From: an uncultured Bilophila sp.
GTDB taxonomy: Bacteria; Desulfobacterota; Desulfovibrionia; Desulfovibrionales; Desulfovibrionaceae
Assembly: GCA_910585945.1 (NCBI GenBank)
Contig: CAJUHZ010000001.1
Location: 126,291-190,290 of the forward strand
Length of the DNA stretch: 64,000 bases
Reading direction: 5' to 3'
Part shown: positions 25,481-34,102 of the stretch, piece after piece
Position numbering within the stretch: position 1 is the stretch's first letter
How the letters are laid out: each line of letters opens with the position of its first letter
Program-made: the position numbers and the translations under genes
The notes under the pieces: generated by a model
The model's database searches: none
What the model was told of the DNA's origin: nothing
Seen by the model: the letters and a program-made list of their open reading frames with translations, nothing else

Positions 25481-26551
25481 CTCGGCGCTCGCCCCGCTCA
25501 GATGCTCAAGAAAAAAGGCGCACGCCGCGCGGGCGAGTTTGTCCTGCACGTCCCGTCGCAGGCGGGCGTCCGCACCCCGGCAGAGTTCCGGCCAGGTTTC
25601 GGCCAGGCTTGGCGAACAGGGCGAAAGCAGGGAAGCGGCGTCAGCGTCGGGCAGAACGACATGCGCCGGCGGATTGGGCAGGGCCTTGCGGATCGCCTCC
25701 ACATGGAAAAGCGACGGATTGCGCCTGTCGTTTTCCGCGCTGACAAGCAGAACGGGGATGCGCACAGACGCAAGCGCCTCCGCGGAAAAAAACATGCCAT
25801 ACCACGGGGCCACAACGGCGACGGCCCGCACGCGGCCATCCCGCCGGCTTTTCGGCAGTTCGGGATCGGCGGCCGTCGCGGCCATGCGGGGAACAGCCCA
25901 GTCGCTGCAATACAGCAGGGCGTCGGCCTTGTCCCGGCTGGAAGCCTGGCCGGCGGCCTGTCTGGCCAGGGCGGCTCTGGCGCAATAGTCGGTCCAGCCT
26001 GCCGGATCGGGGCAGGCTCCCGCCGCCAGCAGAGCCGCCGCGCCGCCGGGTCCGACGCCGAGAAGGCCGACGCGCGTCGGGTCCGTCATGGCTTCCAGAA
26101 CCGGCGTGTCGAAAATCACGTCAAGCGTGGCGCTGATATCGCGCGCCCGTCCCGTCAATTGCTCCGTCGTGAACAGCCAACTCAAATCGTCAAGATTGTC
26201 GCCGGGATGTGTGGGCGCGACAACGACAAAGCCCTCGCGCGCCAGAGCGCCCGCAAGCTGATGCAGGGAGAAGCGGGATCCCGAACTGTCATGGGAAAGG
26301 ATGATGAGCGGATGTTTCCCCGTGACAGGGGAGGCGTTACGGCTGGCGCGGAATGTCCAGTCCCCGTAATCCAACTGGGTGGGGGTCCGCCGGGCCGGAT
26401 ACCAGATCGCCAGATTGAGGCGCAGACTGGTTTCAGACTTCCAGACGCCGAGCGTGCGAAAGCCCGGCTGAACCGCCGGCGCGGCGGACACGGCCCCGGC
26501 CGCGGCAAGGCAGAGGAAGCACAGCAAAAAAAATTGTTTCAGGAGATGCAC
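25478..26551 (-). CDS. Secreted alpha/beta hydrolase (dienelactone-hydrolase / PAF-acetylhydrolase-like)
   Basis: 357 aa from GTG 26551; a hydrophobic signal peptide (QFFLLCFLCLAAAGAVSAAP) then an alpha/beta-hydrolase. LNLAIWYPARRT, KHPLIILSHDSSGSRFSLHQLAGALAREGFVVVAPTHPGDN and VGLLGVGPGGAAALLAAGA are typical of the secreted esterase group with YPA and HPGDN motifs. The nucleophile elbow reads GVGPGG where a GxSxG Ser is usual, so the catalytic Ser is replaced or lies elsewhere. This may be an inactive or divergent member. No strong ribosome site is visible for this start. Divergent from metK. Confidence 0.75.
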   Translation of the reverse strand: MHLLKQFFLLCFLCLAAAGAVSAAPAVQPGFRTLGVWKSETSLRLNLAIWYPARRTPTQLDYGDWTFRASRNASPVTGKHPLIILSHDSSGSRFSLHQLAGALAREGFVVVAPTHPGDNLDDLSWLFTTEQLTGRARDISATLDVIFDTPVLEAMTDPTRVGLLGVGPGGAAALLAAGACPDPAGWTDYCARAALARQAAGQASSRDKADALLYCSDWAVPRMAATAADPELPKSRRDGRVRAVAVVAPWYGMFFSAEALASVRIPVLLVSAENDRRNPSLFHVEAIRKALPNPPAHVVLPDADAASLLSPCSPSLAETWPELCRGADARLRRDVQDKLARAACAFFLEHLSGASAE

Positions 26552-26628
26552 TTGCAACCTATAGCCGCCCCGCCGGGAAAGCGCAAGCGGATTCGCCGGG
26601 CGGCAGCCCCCCCTGCGTGACTGGCGAC

Positions 26629-26657
26629 TGGACAAAGCAGGACCTCCATGCTATAAA
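26629..26657 (+). promoter_or_regulatory. metK promoter
   Basis: TGGACA at 26629-26634, exactly 17 bases, TATAAA at 26652-26657; a near-consensus sigma-70 promoter with a predicted start near 26664, giving a leader of about 53 bases. The leader is too short for a SAM riboswitch. Confidence 0.65.
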
Positions 26658-26672
26658 CGCTGCATATTCACT

Positions 26673-26692
26673 ATATCTGGATACATTGATAT
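26673..26692 (+). promoter_or_regulatory. Candidate repressor operator in the metK leader
   Basis: Inverted repeat ATATC-N10-GATAT just downstream of the predicted transcription start, a position suited to repression. Methionine-cycle genes in Desulfovibrionales are known targets of the ArsR-family regulator SahR, but whether this matches its motif was not checked. Confidence 0.45.
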
Positions 26693-26716
26693 GGATCCGA
26701 TCCACAAGGAGACGCC

Positions 26717-27892
26717 ATGAATCCGACCAGCGGCAAATACTTTTTCACCTCCGAATCCGTGACGGAAGGCCATCCGGACAAGGTGGCCGATCAGATTTCC
26801 GACGCCGTTCTCGACACCCTCATCGCTCAGGACCCCGATTCCCGCGTGGCCTGCGAAACGCTGGTGACCACGGGCATGGCCGTTATCGCCGGGGAAATCA
26901 GCACCAGAGGCTATGCGGACCTGCCGAGCGTGGTGCGCGAAACCATCCGCAATATCGGCTACACAAGCTCGGAAATGGGCTTTGACGCGCAGACCTGCTC
27001 CGTCATTTCCTCCATCGACAAGCAATCGCCCGATATCGCCCAGGGCGTGGACCGCTCCGCTCCGGAAGATCAGGGCGCGGGCGACCAGGGGATGATGTTC
27101 GGCTTTGCCTGCACCGAAACGCCGACATTGATGCCCGCTCCCATTTACTGGGCGCACCAGCTCTCGCAGCAGCTCACCAAGGTGCGCAAGAGCGGGGAGG
27201 TGGACTTCTTCCGCCCCGACGGCAAGACCCAGGTTTCGTTTGAATACGACGGCGCGCGGCCGGTGCGCATCAACAACGTGGTTGTTTCCACCCAGCACGC
27301 GGCTTCCGCCTCCCACGACGACATCGTGGAAGCGGTGAAGAGCAAGGTCATCCGGCCGATTCTCGAACCTTCCGGCCTTTTTGACGAAAAGGATTGCGAA
27401 ATCTTCATCAACACCACCGGCCGCTTTGTGATCGGCGGCCCCATGGGCGATTGCGGCCTGACCGGGCGCAAAATCATTCAGGATACCTACGGAGGCAGCG
27501 GTCACCACGGCGGCGGCGCGTTCTCCGGCAAGGATCCCTCCAAGGTGGACCGCTCGGCCGCGTACATGGGCCGCTATGTGGCGAAAAACGTCGTCGCGGC
27601 CGGGCTTGCCCCGCGTTGCGAAGTGCAGATCGCCTATTGCATCGGCGTCGCCCAGCCGGTATCCGTGCTGGTCTCCTCCCTCGGCACCGGCGAAATCCCG
27701 GACGAGGTGCTGACCCGCGCCGTGCGTGAAGTCTTTGACCTGCGTCCCTACATGATCACCAAGCGGCTTGACCTCCTGCGCCCCATTTACCTGAAAAGCT
27801 CCTGCTACGGCCACTTCGGCCGCGAACTCCCCGAATTCACCTGGGAAAAAACGGACGCCGTCGCGGATCTCCGCGCCGCCGCCAAAATCTGA
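26717..27892 (+). CDS. metK: S-adenosylmethionine synthetase MetK
   Basis: Makes SAM from methionine and ATP. 391 aa, the usual size. Signature blocks: FTSESVTEGHPDKVADQISDAVLD (residues ~9-32), GAGDQGMMFGFACTETP (~118-134), GRFVIGGPMGDCGLTGRKII and GGGAFSGKDPSKVDRSAAYMGRY. AAGGAG sits before the ATG at 26717. Monocistronic by its own promoter and the hairpin at 27941. Confidence 0.98.
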   Translation: MNPTSGKYFFTSESVTEGHPDKVADQISDAVLDTLIAQDPDSRVACETLVTTGMAVIAGEISTRGYADLPSVVRETIRNIGYTSSEMGFDAQTCSVISSIDKQSPDIAQGVDRSAPEDQGAGDQGMMFGFACTETPTLMPAPIYWAHQLSQQLTKVRKSGEVDFFRPDGKTQVSFEYDGARPVRINNVVVSTQHAASASHDDIVEAVKSKVIRPILEPSGLFDEKDCEIFINTTGRFVIGGPMGDCGLTGRKIIQDTYGGSGHHGGGAFSGKDPSKVDRSAAYMGRYVAKNVVAAGLAPRCEVQIAYCIGVAQPVSVLVSSLGTGEIPDEVLTRAVREVFDLRPYMITKRLDLLRPIYLKSSCYGHFGRELPEFTWEKTDAVADLRAAAKI

Positions 27893-27940
27893 AGTCTGAA
27901 CGGAACCGAAAGGATCCGAAACGCAACCTTGTGACACTGC

Positions 27941-27969
27941 GGGTTGTCCGCCCCTCCGGCGGGCAACCC
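27941..27969 (+). terminator. Hairpin after metK
   Basis: GGGTTG.CCGCC/GGCGG.CAACCC, a stem of about 11 pairs around CCTCC, 48 bases past the metK stop. No long T run follows. Confidence 0.5.
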
Positions 27970-28072
27970 TTCCGGGCGGACAGTCGCCGGCCCCGTGCGG
28001 CAACATCTCCGCATACGCCGGCGTCCGCGGCCCGGACAATCCGCCTTCAGGTGATGCATCAGGATACGCGCC

Positions 28073-28915
28073 ATGATCTCCATTGACCTGCACACGCACA
28101 CCAGCGCCTCGCACGGCGAGAACAGCGTCGCGGAAATGCGGGCCGCGGCCCGTTTGCGCGGCATCAAGATTCAGGGCTTTTCCGAACACTCTCCCCGCCC
28201 GCGGGACTATGTGTACCCCTCCGACTACGGGGCGCACCTCCTCGCCGCCTTTCCCCGCTATGCGGAAGAAGTTCTTGCGGCGCGCGCCGGTGAAGATGCA
28301 CCCCGGGCGCTCTTCGGCATGGAACTGGACTGGCTCCCGGCGGAACGCGCCTTCATGGAACAGGCCGCTGACGCCTACCCCTTCGACTATATCATCGGGG
28401 GCATCCACTTCCTCGGGCACTGGGGCTTTGACGCTTCCGCGGCGGACTGGGAAAAGCTGAACCCGGACGAACGCGACGGGATATACGCCCGGTACTTTGA
28501 CGAACTCCGCAACATGGCCACAGCCCGGCACAATGGAAAACGCCTGGCGGACATCGCGGCGCACCCCGATATCATCAAGCTGTTCAGCATAAGCGACTTC
28601 CGCCGCTGGATCGCCCTGCCGGCCAGCCTGCGACAGGCAAGCGACGCGCTCGTCGCCATCCGCGATGCGGGCATGGCCATGGAAATTTCCTCCGCCGGTC
28701 TGCGCAAACCCTGCGCCGAAATCTACCCCCACCCCGCGATCATGGGACTGGCCGCGGAGATCGGCGTCGCCATAAGCTTCGGCTCGGACGCGCATTGCGT
28801 GAACACCCCCGCGTATGCCTTTGATCAGCTGGAGGCCTACGCCGCCTCCTTCGGCTACACCGAAAGCCGCTACTTCGTGGGCCGTGAAGCGCGCGCCCTG
28901 CCATTTTCCGGCTGA
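28073..28915 (+). CDS. PHP-domain phosphatase, histidinol-phosphatase-like
   Basis: 280-aa polymerase/histidinol-phosphatase (PHP) fold. Metal-binding motifs: DLHTHTSASHGENS at the N-terminus, GFSEHSPRP (~38-46), FGMELDWLP, FDYIIGGIHFLGHWGFD, IAAHPDIIKLF and the final SFGSDAHCV. This set is that of PHP-type histidinol-phosphatases (HisK), which complete histidine synthesis in organisms lacking HisB-N. No other his gene is in the window, so another phosphoester substrate is possible. Confidence 0.85.
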   Translation: MISIDLHTHTSASHGENSVAEMRAAARLRGIKIQGFSEHSPRPRDYVYPSDYGAHLLAAFPRYAEEVLAARAGEDAPRALFGMELDWLPAERAFMEQAADAYPFDYIIGGIHFLGHWGFDASAADWEKLNPDERDGIYARYFDELRNMATARHNGKRLADIAAHPDIIKLFSISDFRRWIALPASLRQASDALVAIRDAGMAMEISSAGLRKPCAEIYPHPAIMGLAAEIGVAISFGSDAHCVNTPAYAFDQLEAYAASFGYTESRYFVGREARALPFSG

Positions 28916-28939
28916 CCCCCCGCTCGGGCATATTTTCCG

Positions 28940-28968
28940 TTGACGCGAAGCCTCAAAAAAGCTATTTC
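28940..28968 (+). promoter_or_regulatory. tRNA-Arg promoter
   Basis: TTGACG at 28940-28945, 17 bases, TATTTC at 28963-28968; the predicted start is near 28975, seven bases before the mature tRNA. Confidence 0.65.
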
Positions 28969-28981
28969 AACTCCCGTTGAT

Positions 28982-29058
<77 letters not shown>

Positions 29059-29075
29059 TATTTGAGCGCAATGCA

Positions 29076-29120
29076 GAATGCCAGGGTCCAGAAGACCTTG
29101 GCATTCCCTGTTTTCTTCTT
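29076..29120 (+). terminator. Terminator of tRNA-Arg
   Basis: GAATGCCAGGGTC pairs with GACCTTGGCATTC (13 pairs, one G-T) around CAGAA, followed by CCTGTTTTCTTCTT. A clear intrinsic terminator. Confidence 0.85.
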
Positions 29121-29204
29121 CCAGTACGGTTCCCGGAAGTCCGTGGAAGCACGTTTGCATCCGGATATTCCCTGGGCATATTGGAAACCGGTTCCATTCC
29201 GCGC

Positions 29205-29372
29205 GGTCAGTCCTCGTTAAAACGCCGTCCGCGAAAAGCCGGTTTTTTCCGGCCGGCAAAAAGCAAACAGCGGGTGAAGCCGTATTGAACACATCGCAAG
29301 GCCAATGCTGGTCGCGCGACACCGCCGGACGCAAAGAAGGCTTTGCGGCAGGCGGATTCATGAGGACTGCCC
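29205..29372. repeat. ITR repeat element (family 1), copy at 29.2 kb
   Basis: 168-bp element. Left end GGTCAGTCCTCGTTAA and right end TTCATGAGGACTGCCC form imperfect terminal inverted repeats. Shared internal blocks: ACGCCGTCCGCGAAAAG, TTTTTTCCGGCCGGCAA, GCAAACA, GTATTGAACA, CCGCCGGACGCAAA, GCTTTGCGGCAGGCGG. It lies between the tRNA-Arg terminator and the DUF218 gene. Non-coding. Confidence 0.8.
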
Positions 29373-29436
29373 CTGGGAAAAGTATCCCATACTGTCCATT
29401 GGCAACCTCCACAAGAACAAAAGGAATGACCCCATA

Positions 29437-30018
29437 ATGCGGCTACGCTTCACGTTCCTGCTGCGCGGGGCCTTGTTCGCGGGACTTGGCCTTGCGCTCG
29501 CCGGAGCCATTGTTGTGACTCTTTTTGGTTTCAGGGAAACGCTATTTGCCGCTGATGCCGCGGTGGTTCCCGGCAACCAGGTGTTTCCAGACGGCGTTCC
29601 TTCCCGCCGCCTTGCGGCCAGACTGGACAGGGCCGTGGCGCTCTACAGACAGGGAAGCTGCCCCGTCATTATCGTTAGCGGAGGCATTGGCAGGGAAGGC
29701 GTTGACGAGGCCAGGGCGATGGCTTCCTACCTGTTCCGGCGCGGAATCCCCGAACACACTGTCGTCGTTGATTCATCAGGCGTGAACACAGCGGCCACAG
29801 CGCGCTTTGCCGCGCGCTGGCTATCAGAAAATAATGGCTCATCCATCATTGTTGTCAGTCAGTTTTTTCATTTGCCGCGAACAATGCTTGCCATGAAAAA
29901 ACAGGGCATCTCCTCAACAGGCACTGCCCGCGCCGAGTATCATGAGTGGAGAGATGTCTTTTCAGTCTTCCGGGAACTGCCCGCGCTGGCTGTCTATTTT
30001 TTTCGCGGGGATATCTGA
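29437..30018 (+). CDS. DUF218 (YdcF/SanA/ElyC-type) membrane-anchored protein
   Basis: 193 aa from ATG 29437. One N-terminal membrane helix (LLRGALFAGLGLALAGAIVVTLF) and a periplasmic DUF218 domain: AAVVPGNQV, SRRLAARLDRAVALYRQG, PVIIVSGGIGREG, DEARAMASYLFRRGIPEHTVVVDSSGVNTAATARFAA, IIVVSQFFHLPRTMLAMKKQGI. This is the alpha/beta core of envelope proteins such as SanA, YdcF and ElyC, which affect envelope integrity by an unsettled mechanism. Weak AAAGGA ribosome site about 14 bases upstream. Confidence 0.87.
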   Translation: MRLRFTFLLRGALFAGLGLALAGAIVVTLFGFRETLFAADAAVVPGNQVFPDGVPSRRLAARLDRAVALYRQGSCPVIIVSGGIGREGVDEARAMASYLFRRGIPEHTVVVDSSGVNTAATARFAARWLSENNGSSIIVVSQFFHLPRTMLAMKKQGISSTGTARAEYHEWRDVFSVFRELPALAVYFFRGDI

Positions 30019-30136
30019 ACAGCGCCGCTGACAGGCGTATCGGATCGCAGCCCTTTTTCTTTTTCCCCACGCGCGCCTGATTTTTCTTCCGGTCACATGA
30101 TGCGGCTGATACATGGCATGGCGCGCGGCATCTCAT

Positions 30137-32677
30137 TCATTCGGCACGGGCGGATGTGGCGTCCGGCTCGATCATGCGGCCTGATCTGTCCGCCAGGCCC
30201 GCCAGCAGGCATCTGTTGCGTTTGTCGCAACGCAGCACGGCATAGCAGGCATCTTCATACAGCCCTGCCAGACCTTCCTCAAAATAATACCGGCGCGGCA
30301 GGCGCGCCACGGCCCGCCTGTCATGCTGCTCGATGGTCAGGGCCGGAACCCGCGCCCTGTCGCAGCTTGCCTCTGGCATGAACAGCGTTTCGTCCGGCCA
30401 GGCGACACCAGGGACAACGCCGTGTTCGTCCAGTTTCAGAGGCAAGCAGCCGGGTCCCGCTTTCCAGCCGGCAAGCTGCCGTTCCAGGTCGTAGCGCAGT
30501 TCCATGTAATCGCCCAGCATGAAGGCGCGGGGGTCACGCGGGGCAAGCTCCAGCAAACAGTCGGAGCCGTCCCGCAATATGGCGCGCCTGTCCGCTGCCG
30601 CCGCGAAAAACAGAACCGGCATCAGCACTGCCGTCAGGGCGAGGGGCGCGGCGCGGCGCGCAACGGCCCCGGCAGGCGCCCCGTGTCGGGACAAGGCTGA
30701 CCGGGGCTGGCCGCAAGAACGCTCCAGCAGGATGCCGCCTGCCAGCAGACAAAGACCCGGGATGCCCATGCGCGGAATCTTGTCCGGAAAGGGAATTTCG
30801 AGCTGGTAATAGAACGCGCCAAGACTGGCGGCCAGCAGGAGCAGGCCGGTCATGAAGAGCGGCAGGCTGTACCACTTGCGTTCCGCCGCGTGCGCCGCGA
30901 ATTTGCCCACAAGAACAAGGTTCAGGGCCAGCAGCGTTTCCGCCGGCGCGAAAAAACAAAGCAGGCTCAGGGTCAGGCTTCCGGCAACCGGCAGAGCGAA
31001 GCCCGGCAGGCGTCGCGTTGCGCGCAACAACGGCGAACGCCAGGCCAGCAGCACAAGATTGGCCGCGCACAACGCGGTTATGAGTCCGGCAGGCAGTCGC
31101 AAGGCGTTTGCGGTACCGTACGAGTGCCTGCCGAAAATATCCTGAAAAAGGGGCAGGAGCGGAAAAACCGCCCAGATTGCGGCAAAAGCGGCGGGCCGCA
31201 GCCGGCGCGCCAAAGCAGTATGCAGGCTTTCCGGCACAATGGGCCGGCCCCAGGCGGCCAGCACAAGCGGAAGCAGGCAGACCAGGCCGAGAGCATCTAT
31301 GGCTGCCGGCGCGACGGGTTCCGGCAGAATATTGAAAAACCGGAAGGTCGCCAGGATCGCCCAGAAGGCCAGCCCAAAACGCAGTGGCGCGCAATCCATC
31401 GCCAGGTACAGCGCCACAGCGGCCAGCCACTTCCCGATCAGAACGGATCCCGGGGAGTGATAGAAAAAGGCGCTCAGCGCGCTTTCATAAAAAAACACGC
31501 CGGCTGCCGCCAAGATAGGGGCCAGAGTCAGAACAAAGACGCCGCGTCGGCGTGAGCGCCATAAAAGCACGCCGGCAGTCATATAGAAGACACCCAGCAA
31601 CATGAAGCCCTGATCCGATGCCCGCCCGATTTCCAGCCCGAGTAGAAGCGTGGTGAAGGAAACGAGAAAGCAGGCGGAAACCACGCCGCCCAGTCCGGCG
31701 AGAATGGTGGGAAACAGTCTGCGGCGGGGTCTGCCGGGGTCCGGCTCCTGTTCAGCCGGGAGACTGTCGGCCGCCGAAGGACGGACCGCGGCATTTCTCC
31801 TGAACAGTCCGGGCATAACGGCGACAAGCAGCAAGGTGTAGGCGATATTGCCAACCGTAAAAATGCCGGCAGTTGTTGTGTCTGTCGCTGTTGGAGAAGT
31901 CAGCATCAGCTTTGCCAGGCAGGCGTTGAGCAGGACAAGCCCGACAAGGCCGAATTCGCCCATTGCCAGCGGATTCCGGCTCCGCACGGCAGGAATCAGG
32001 GCCGCAAGGAGCACGGCCGGGCCAGCCATGAGCGCGGGATAGCGCTCGGCAAGCTGGCCTTCGATAATCAGCAGCAGCGTATAGCCGGTTCCCAGAGCAA
32101 GCAGCGCGGTCAGGGGCAGGGCCAGCCAGGCGTTCAGCCCCTGCTTGCGGCGCAGGATGCCGGGCGGGACAACGGCGATGCCGCACAAGGCCGCCGCCAG
32201 AGCGAGCGGCGGCAGGGGGCTGACTGTGGCAAGGCTTTTGTCCGCGACGGCAGCCAGAAGCAGAACGGCCCACAGGTTCCAGAGGCTGGCCGTGCGCCTG
32301 AACAGCACAAACGGGGTCACGCACGCCGCCCAGACAAGGCAGAAATCCTGCGCTGTGGCTCCGCTCTGGAATGTCTGGCCGAACACGGCCCAGAACATGC
32401 CCATGAACAGACAGGCCGCGAGCAGGGCCAGATCCGCGGGGACGGACCTGTCATGCCGTTCCGCCGCAAGCGAGCCTGCCACGCAGGCCAGAAAACCGCC
32501 GACAGCCAGCGCAAACTTTGCGGTATCGCTCAGACTCCGCCAGTTCCAGGCAAAAAAACAGATCGCCGCGGCCAGAACGAGCGCCGCGCCCACAACCAGC
32601 AACAGCCTGCCAAGCCAGACCAGGGGAGGTGCGGCTGACGAATCGGGAGCCGCTCCGGGAGAGAAAAATCCGGCCAT
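30137..32677 (-). CDS. Large membrane protein: DUF2157 + DUF4401 + GDYXXLXY domains
   Basis: 846 aa from ATG 32677 (GGAAG upstream; an ATG at 32692 lacks a site). About twenty hydrophobic helices. The N-terminus (residues ~15-330) looks like DUF2157 (VWLGRLLLVVGAALVLAAAICFFAWNWRSL, MGMFWAVFGQTFQSGA). The middle (~330-670) looks like DUF4401. The C-terminal soluble part (~690-846) has the namesake motif of the GDYXXLXY family, FMLGDYMELRYDLERQL, with a downstream RYYFEEGLA. These domains are often encoded by separate neighbouring genes; here they form one chain. Function unknown, presumably envelope-related. Convergent with the DUF218 gene. Confidence 0.85.
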   Translation of the reverse strand: MAGFFSPGAAPDSSAAPPLVWLGRLLLVVGAALVLAAAICFFAWNWRSLSDTAKFALAVGGFLACVAGSLAAERHDRSVPADLALLAACLFMGMFWAVFGQTFQSGATAQDFCLVWAACVTPFVLFRRTASLWNLWAVLLLAAVADKSLATVSPLPPLALAAALCGIAVVPPGILRRKQGLNAWLALPLTALLALGTGYTLLLIIEGQLAERYPALMAGPAVLLAALIPAVRSRNPLAMGEFGLVGLVLLNACLAKLMLTSPTATDTTTAGIFTVGNIAYTLLLVAVMPGLFRRNAAVRPSAADSLPAEQEPDPGRPRRRLFPTILAGLGGVVSACFLVSFTTLLLGLEIGRASDQGFMLLGVFYMTAGVLLWRSRRRGVFVLTLAPILAAAGVFFYESALSAFFYHSPGSVLIGKWLAAVALYLAMDCAPLRFGLAFWAILATFRFFNILPEPVAPAAIDALGLVCLLPLVLAAWGRPIVPESLHTALARRLRPAAFAAIWAVFPLLPLFQDIFGRHSYGTANALRLPAGLITALCAANLVLLAWRSPLLRATRRLPGFALPVAGSLTLSLLCFFAPAETLLALNLVLVGKFAAHAAERKWYSLPLFMTGLLLLAASLGAFYYQLEIPFPDKIPRMGIPGLCLLAGGILLERSCGQPRSALSRHGAPAGAVARRAAPLALTAVLMPVLFFAAAADRRAILRDGSDCLLELAPRDPRAFMLGDYMELRYDLERQLAGWKAGPGCLPLKLDEHGVVPGVAWPDETLFMPEASCDRARVPALTIEQHDRRAVARLPRRYYFEEGLAGLYEDACYAVLRCDKRNRCLLAGLADRSGRMIEPDATSARAE

Positions 32678-32813
32678 GATCACCACTTCCATTTGGGAAA
32701 ACGTCCAGGCTCAGCCCGCATCAGATCGCCTGCCGATACGGCATATCCGCTTTTTTACGTCCTTTCCACAGGATGTTTCAATTGCAAATGTCCATTTCAA
32801 TCGCGGCATTGTC

Positions 32814-32913
32814 GTCACTTCCCCGCGGAGCGGGACAAGCGCGGCAAAACGCGGTTTGCCCGCCTGTTCGGCACGGGCGTCCGCTCGCGCGGCCGTCGGG
32901 CGTTTGCCCGCAA
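32814..32913 (+). repeat. Dispersed ~100-bp repeat, family 2, copy B
   Basis: Matches 5799-5894 read in reverse (see copy A). It sits in a ~490-base gap between divergent genes; nothing else is recognised between 32678 and 33079. Confidence 0.7.
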
Positions 32914-33092
32914 TTCATCGGGAAAACGCTCCAAAGCACATCCGCATGGTACACAGATGTTTTTACGCATAACAGCATAGCGCCACCTGCCGTATAACGT
33001 CAAACCAGTCCGGAAAAACACGAGAGACAAGGCGCGGCATTATCACGTTTGCAAACACAAAAAATGCGCTCTTTTTCTGTTGTCAGTGCAAA

Positions 33093-33110
33093 AAGTCTCA
33101 TGTGAGACTT
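33093..33110 (+). promoter_or_regulatory. 18-bp perfect palindrome upstream of the DUF6282 gene
   Basis: AAGTCTCA-TG-TGAGACTT, 57 bases before the start codon and just behind a TTGTCA (33080-33085). Two-fold symmetry and a two-base centre suit a dimeric regulator such as the Crp/Fnr-type protein encoded two genes downstream. Binding is inferred. Confidence 0.5.
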
Positions 33111-33166
33111 GTTCCGAGACCTTTTTTTGTTACCGTTTCATAAACCTGAATATCGGAGCGCATGAA

Positions 33167-34066
33167 ATGACACCTTCCAGTCTGTACGTTCTTGAACATC
33201 TGCATCATGCTCTGGATATGCATGTTCATGCCGCTCCCGATATCATCAATCGCATATGTGATGACGTGGACATGGCCCGTGCCGTCATGGCGACGGGCAT
33301 GGACGGCGCCGTCATCAAAAATCATTATGGCGGCACCACCCAGGGCACACTGGATGTGAACAGACTTGCGGGCAAGGCCGCCCTCTTCGGTTCGCTCACT
33401 CTGAATCATTATGTAGGCGGTTTCAATCCCTATGCCGTCGAAGCCGCGCTGGGGCTGGGCGCGCGCGTCATCTGGTTCCCCACCAGACATGCCGAAAATC
33501 ACACCCGTCAAAAACTCCGTGCCGGATGCGACTTCAATGCCTCCATTCCGTTGCGGCAGGCCCAGGGGTTGCGCGCTGTGGGCAAAAATGGCGAACTGAC
33601 TGAACAGGTCATCGATATTATTGAACTAATAGCCAGCAAAGACGCGTGTCTGTGCACCGGGCACATCTCCAATGAAGAAGCTCTGGCCGTCTGTGGAGAA
33701 GCCCTGCGCCGGGGGGTGCGCCGCATCGTTCTCACCCATCCTGACTTCACCCTGAACAGGCTCCCCGTGGAAACGCAGATCCATCTTGCCCGCCAGGGCG
33801 TCTACATTGAGAAAACCCTCTTCACGGCCTCCGCCGGCATTGTTTCCGCCGCGGAACTCCTGATCGGCGCCCGGAAAGCAGGTCTGCACAGGTGCTTTCT
33901 GTCTTCCGACTACGGCATGGTCACCAAACCGGCCCCCTGGAAAGGCATGGCCCAATGGGTGTCGCTTGCCGCTGAAAACGGCTTCTCCGAACAGGAAACA
34001 GCCCTGCTTGTCAGCCGGGTCCCCCGCTTCCTTGTCGGGCTTGATGACGATCCGCCCTCCCCGTAG
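33167..34066 (+). CDS. DUF6282 family protein (amidohydrolase/PHP-like)
   Basis: 299 aa. Start at 33167 because GGAG lies eight bases upstream. A TIM-barrel-type metal site is visible in order: LDMHVHAAPD (residues ~15-24), VIKNHYGGT (~49-57), FPTRHAENH, CTGHISNEEAL, IVLTHPDF and FLSSDYG. This is the pattern of DUF6282 and other cytosolic amidohydrolase-like enzymes. Substrate unknown. It is followed within 40 bases by the Crp/Fnr regulator, and then by a TRAP transporter and a flavin reductase, so a small hydrolysable organic acid, amide or lactone is plausible. Confidence 0.8.
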   Translation: MTPSSLYVLEHLHHALDMHVHAAPDIINRICDDVDMARAVMATGMDGAVIKNHYGGTTQGTLDVNRLAGKAALFGSLTLNHYVGGFNPYAVEAALGLGARVIWFPTRHAENHTRQKLRAGCDFNASIPLRQAQGLRAVGKNGELTEQVIDIIELIASKDACLCTGHISNEEALAVCGEALRRGVRRIVLTHPDFTLNRLPVETQIHLARQGVYIEKTLFTASAGIVSAAELLIGARKAGLHRCFLSSDYGMVTKPAPWKGMAQWVSLAAENGFSEQETALLVSRVPRFLVGLDDDPPSP

Positions 34067-34102
34067 GGGATGCCAGCCTCGCCCCAGCGCAAAAGGATGC
34101 TC

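Noticed and set aside
26651..28795. 714-codon frame antisense to metK
   Set aside because: Shadow of metK and the PHP phosphatase; no family resemblance.
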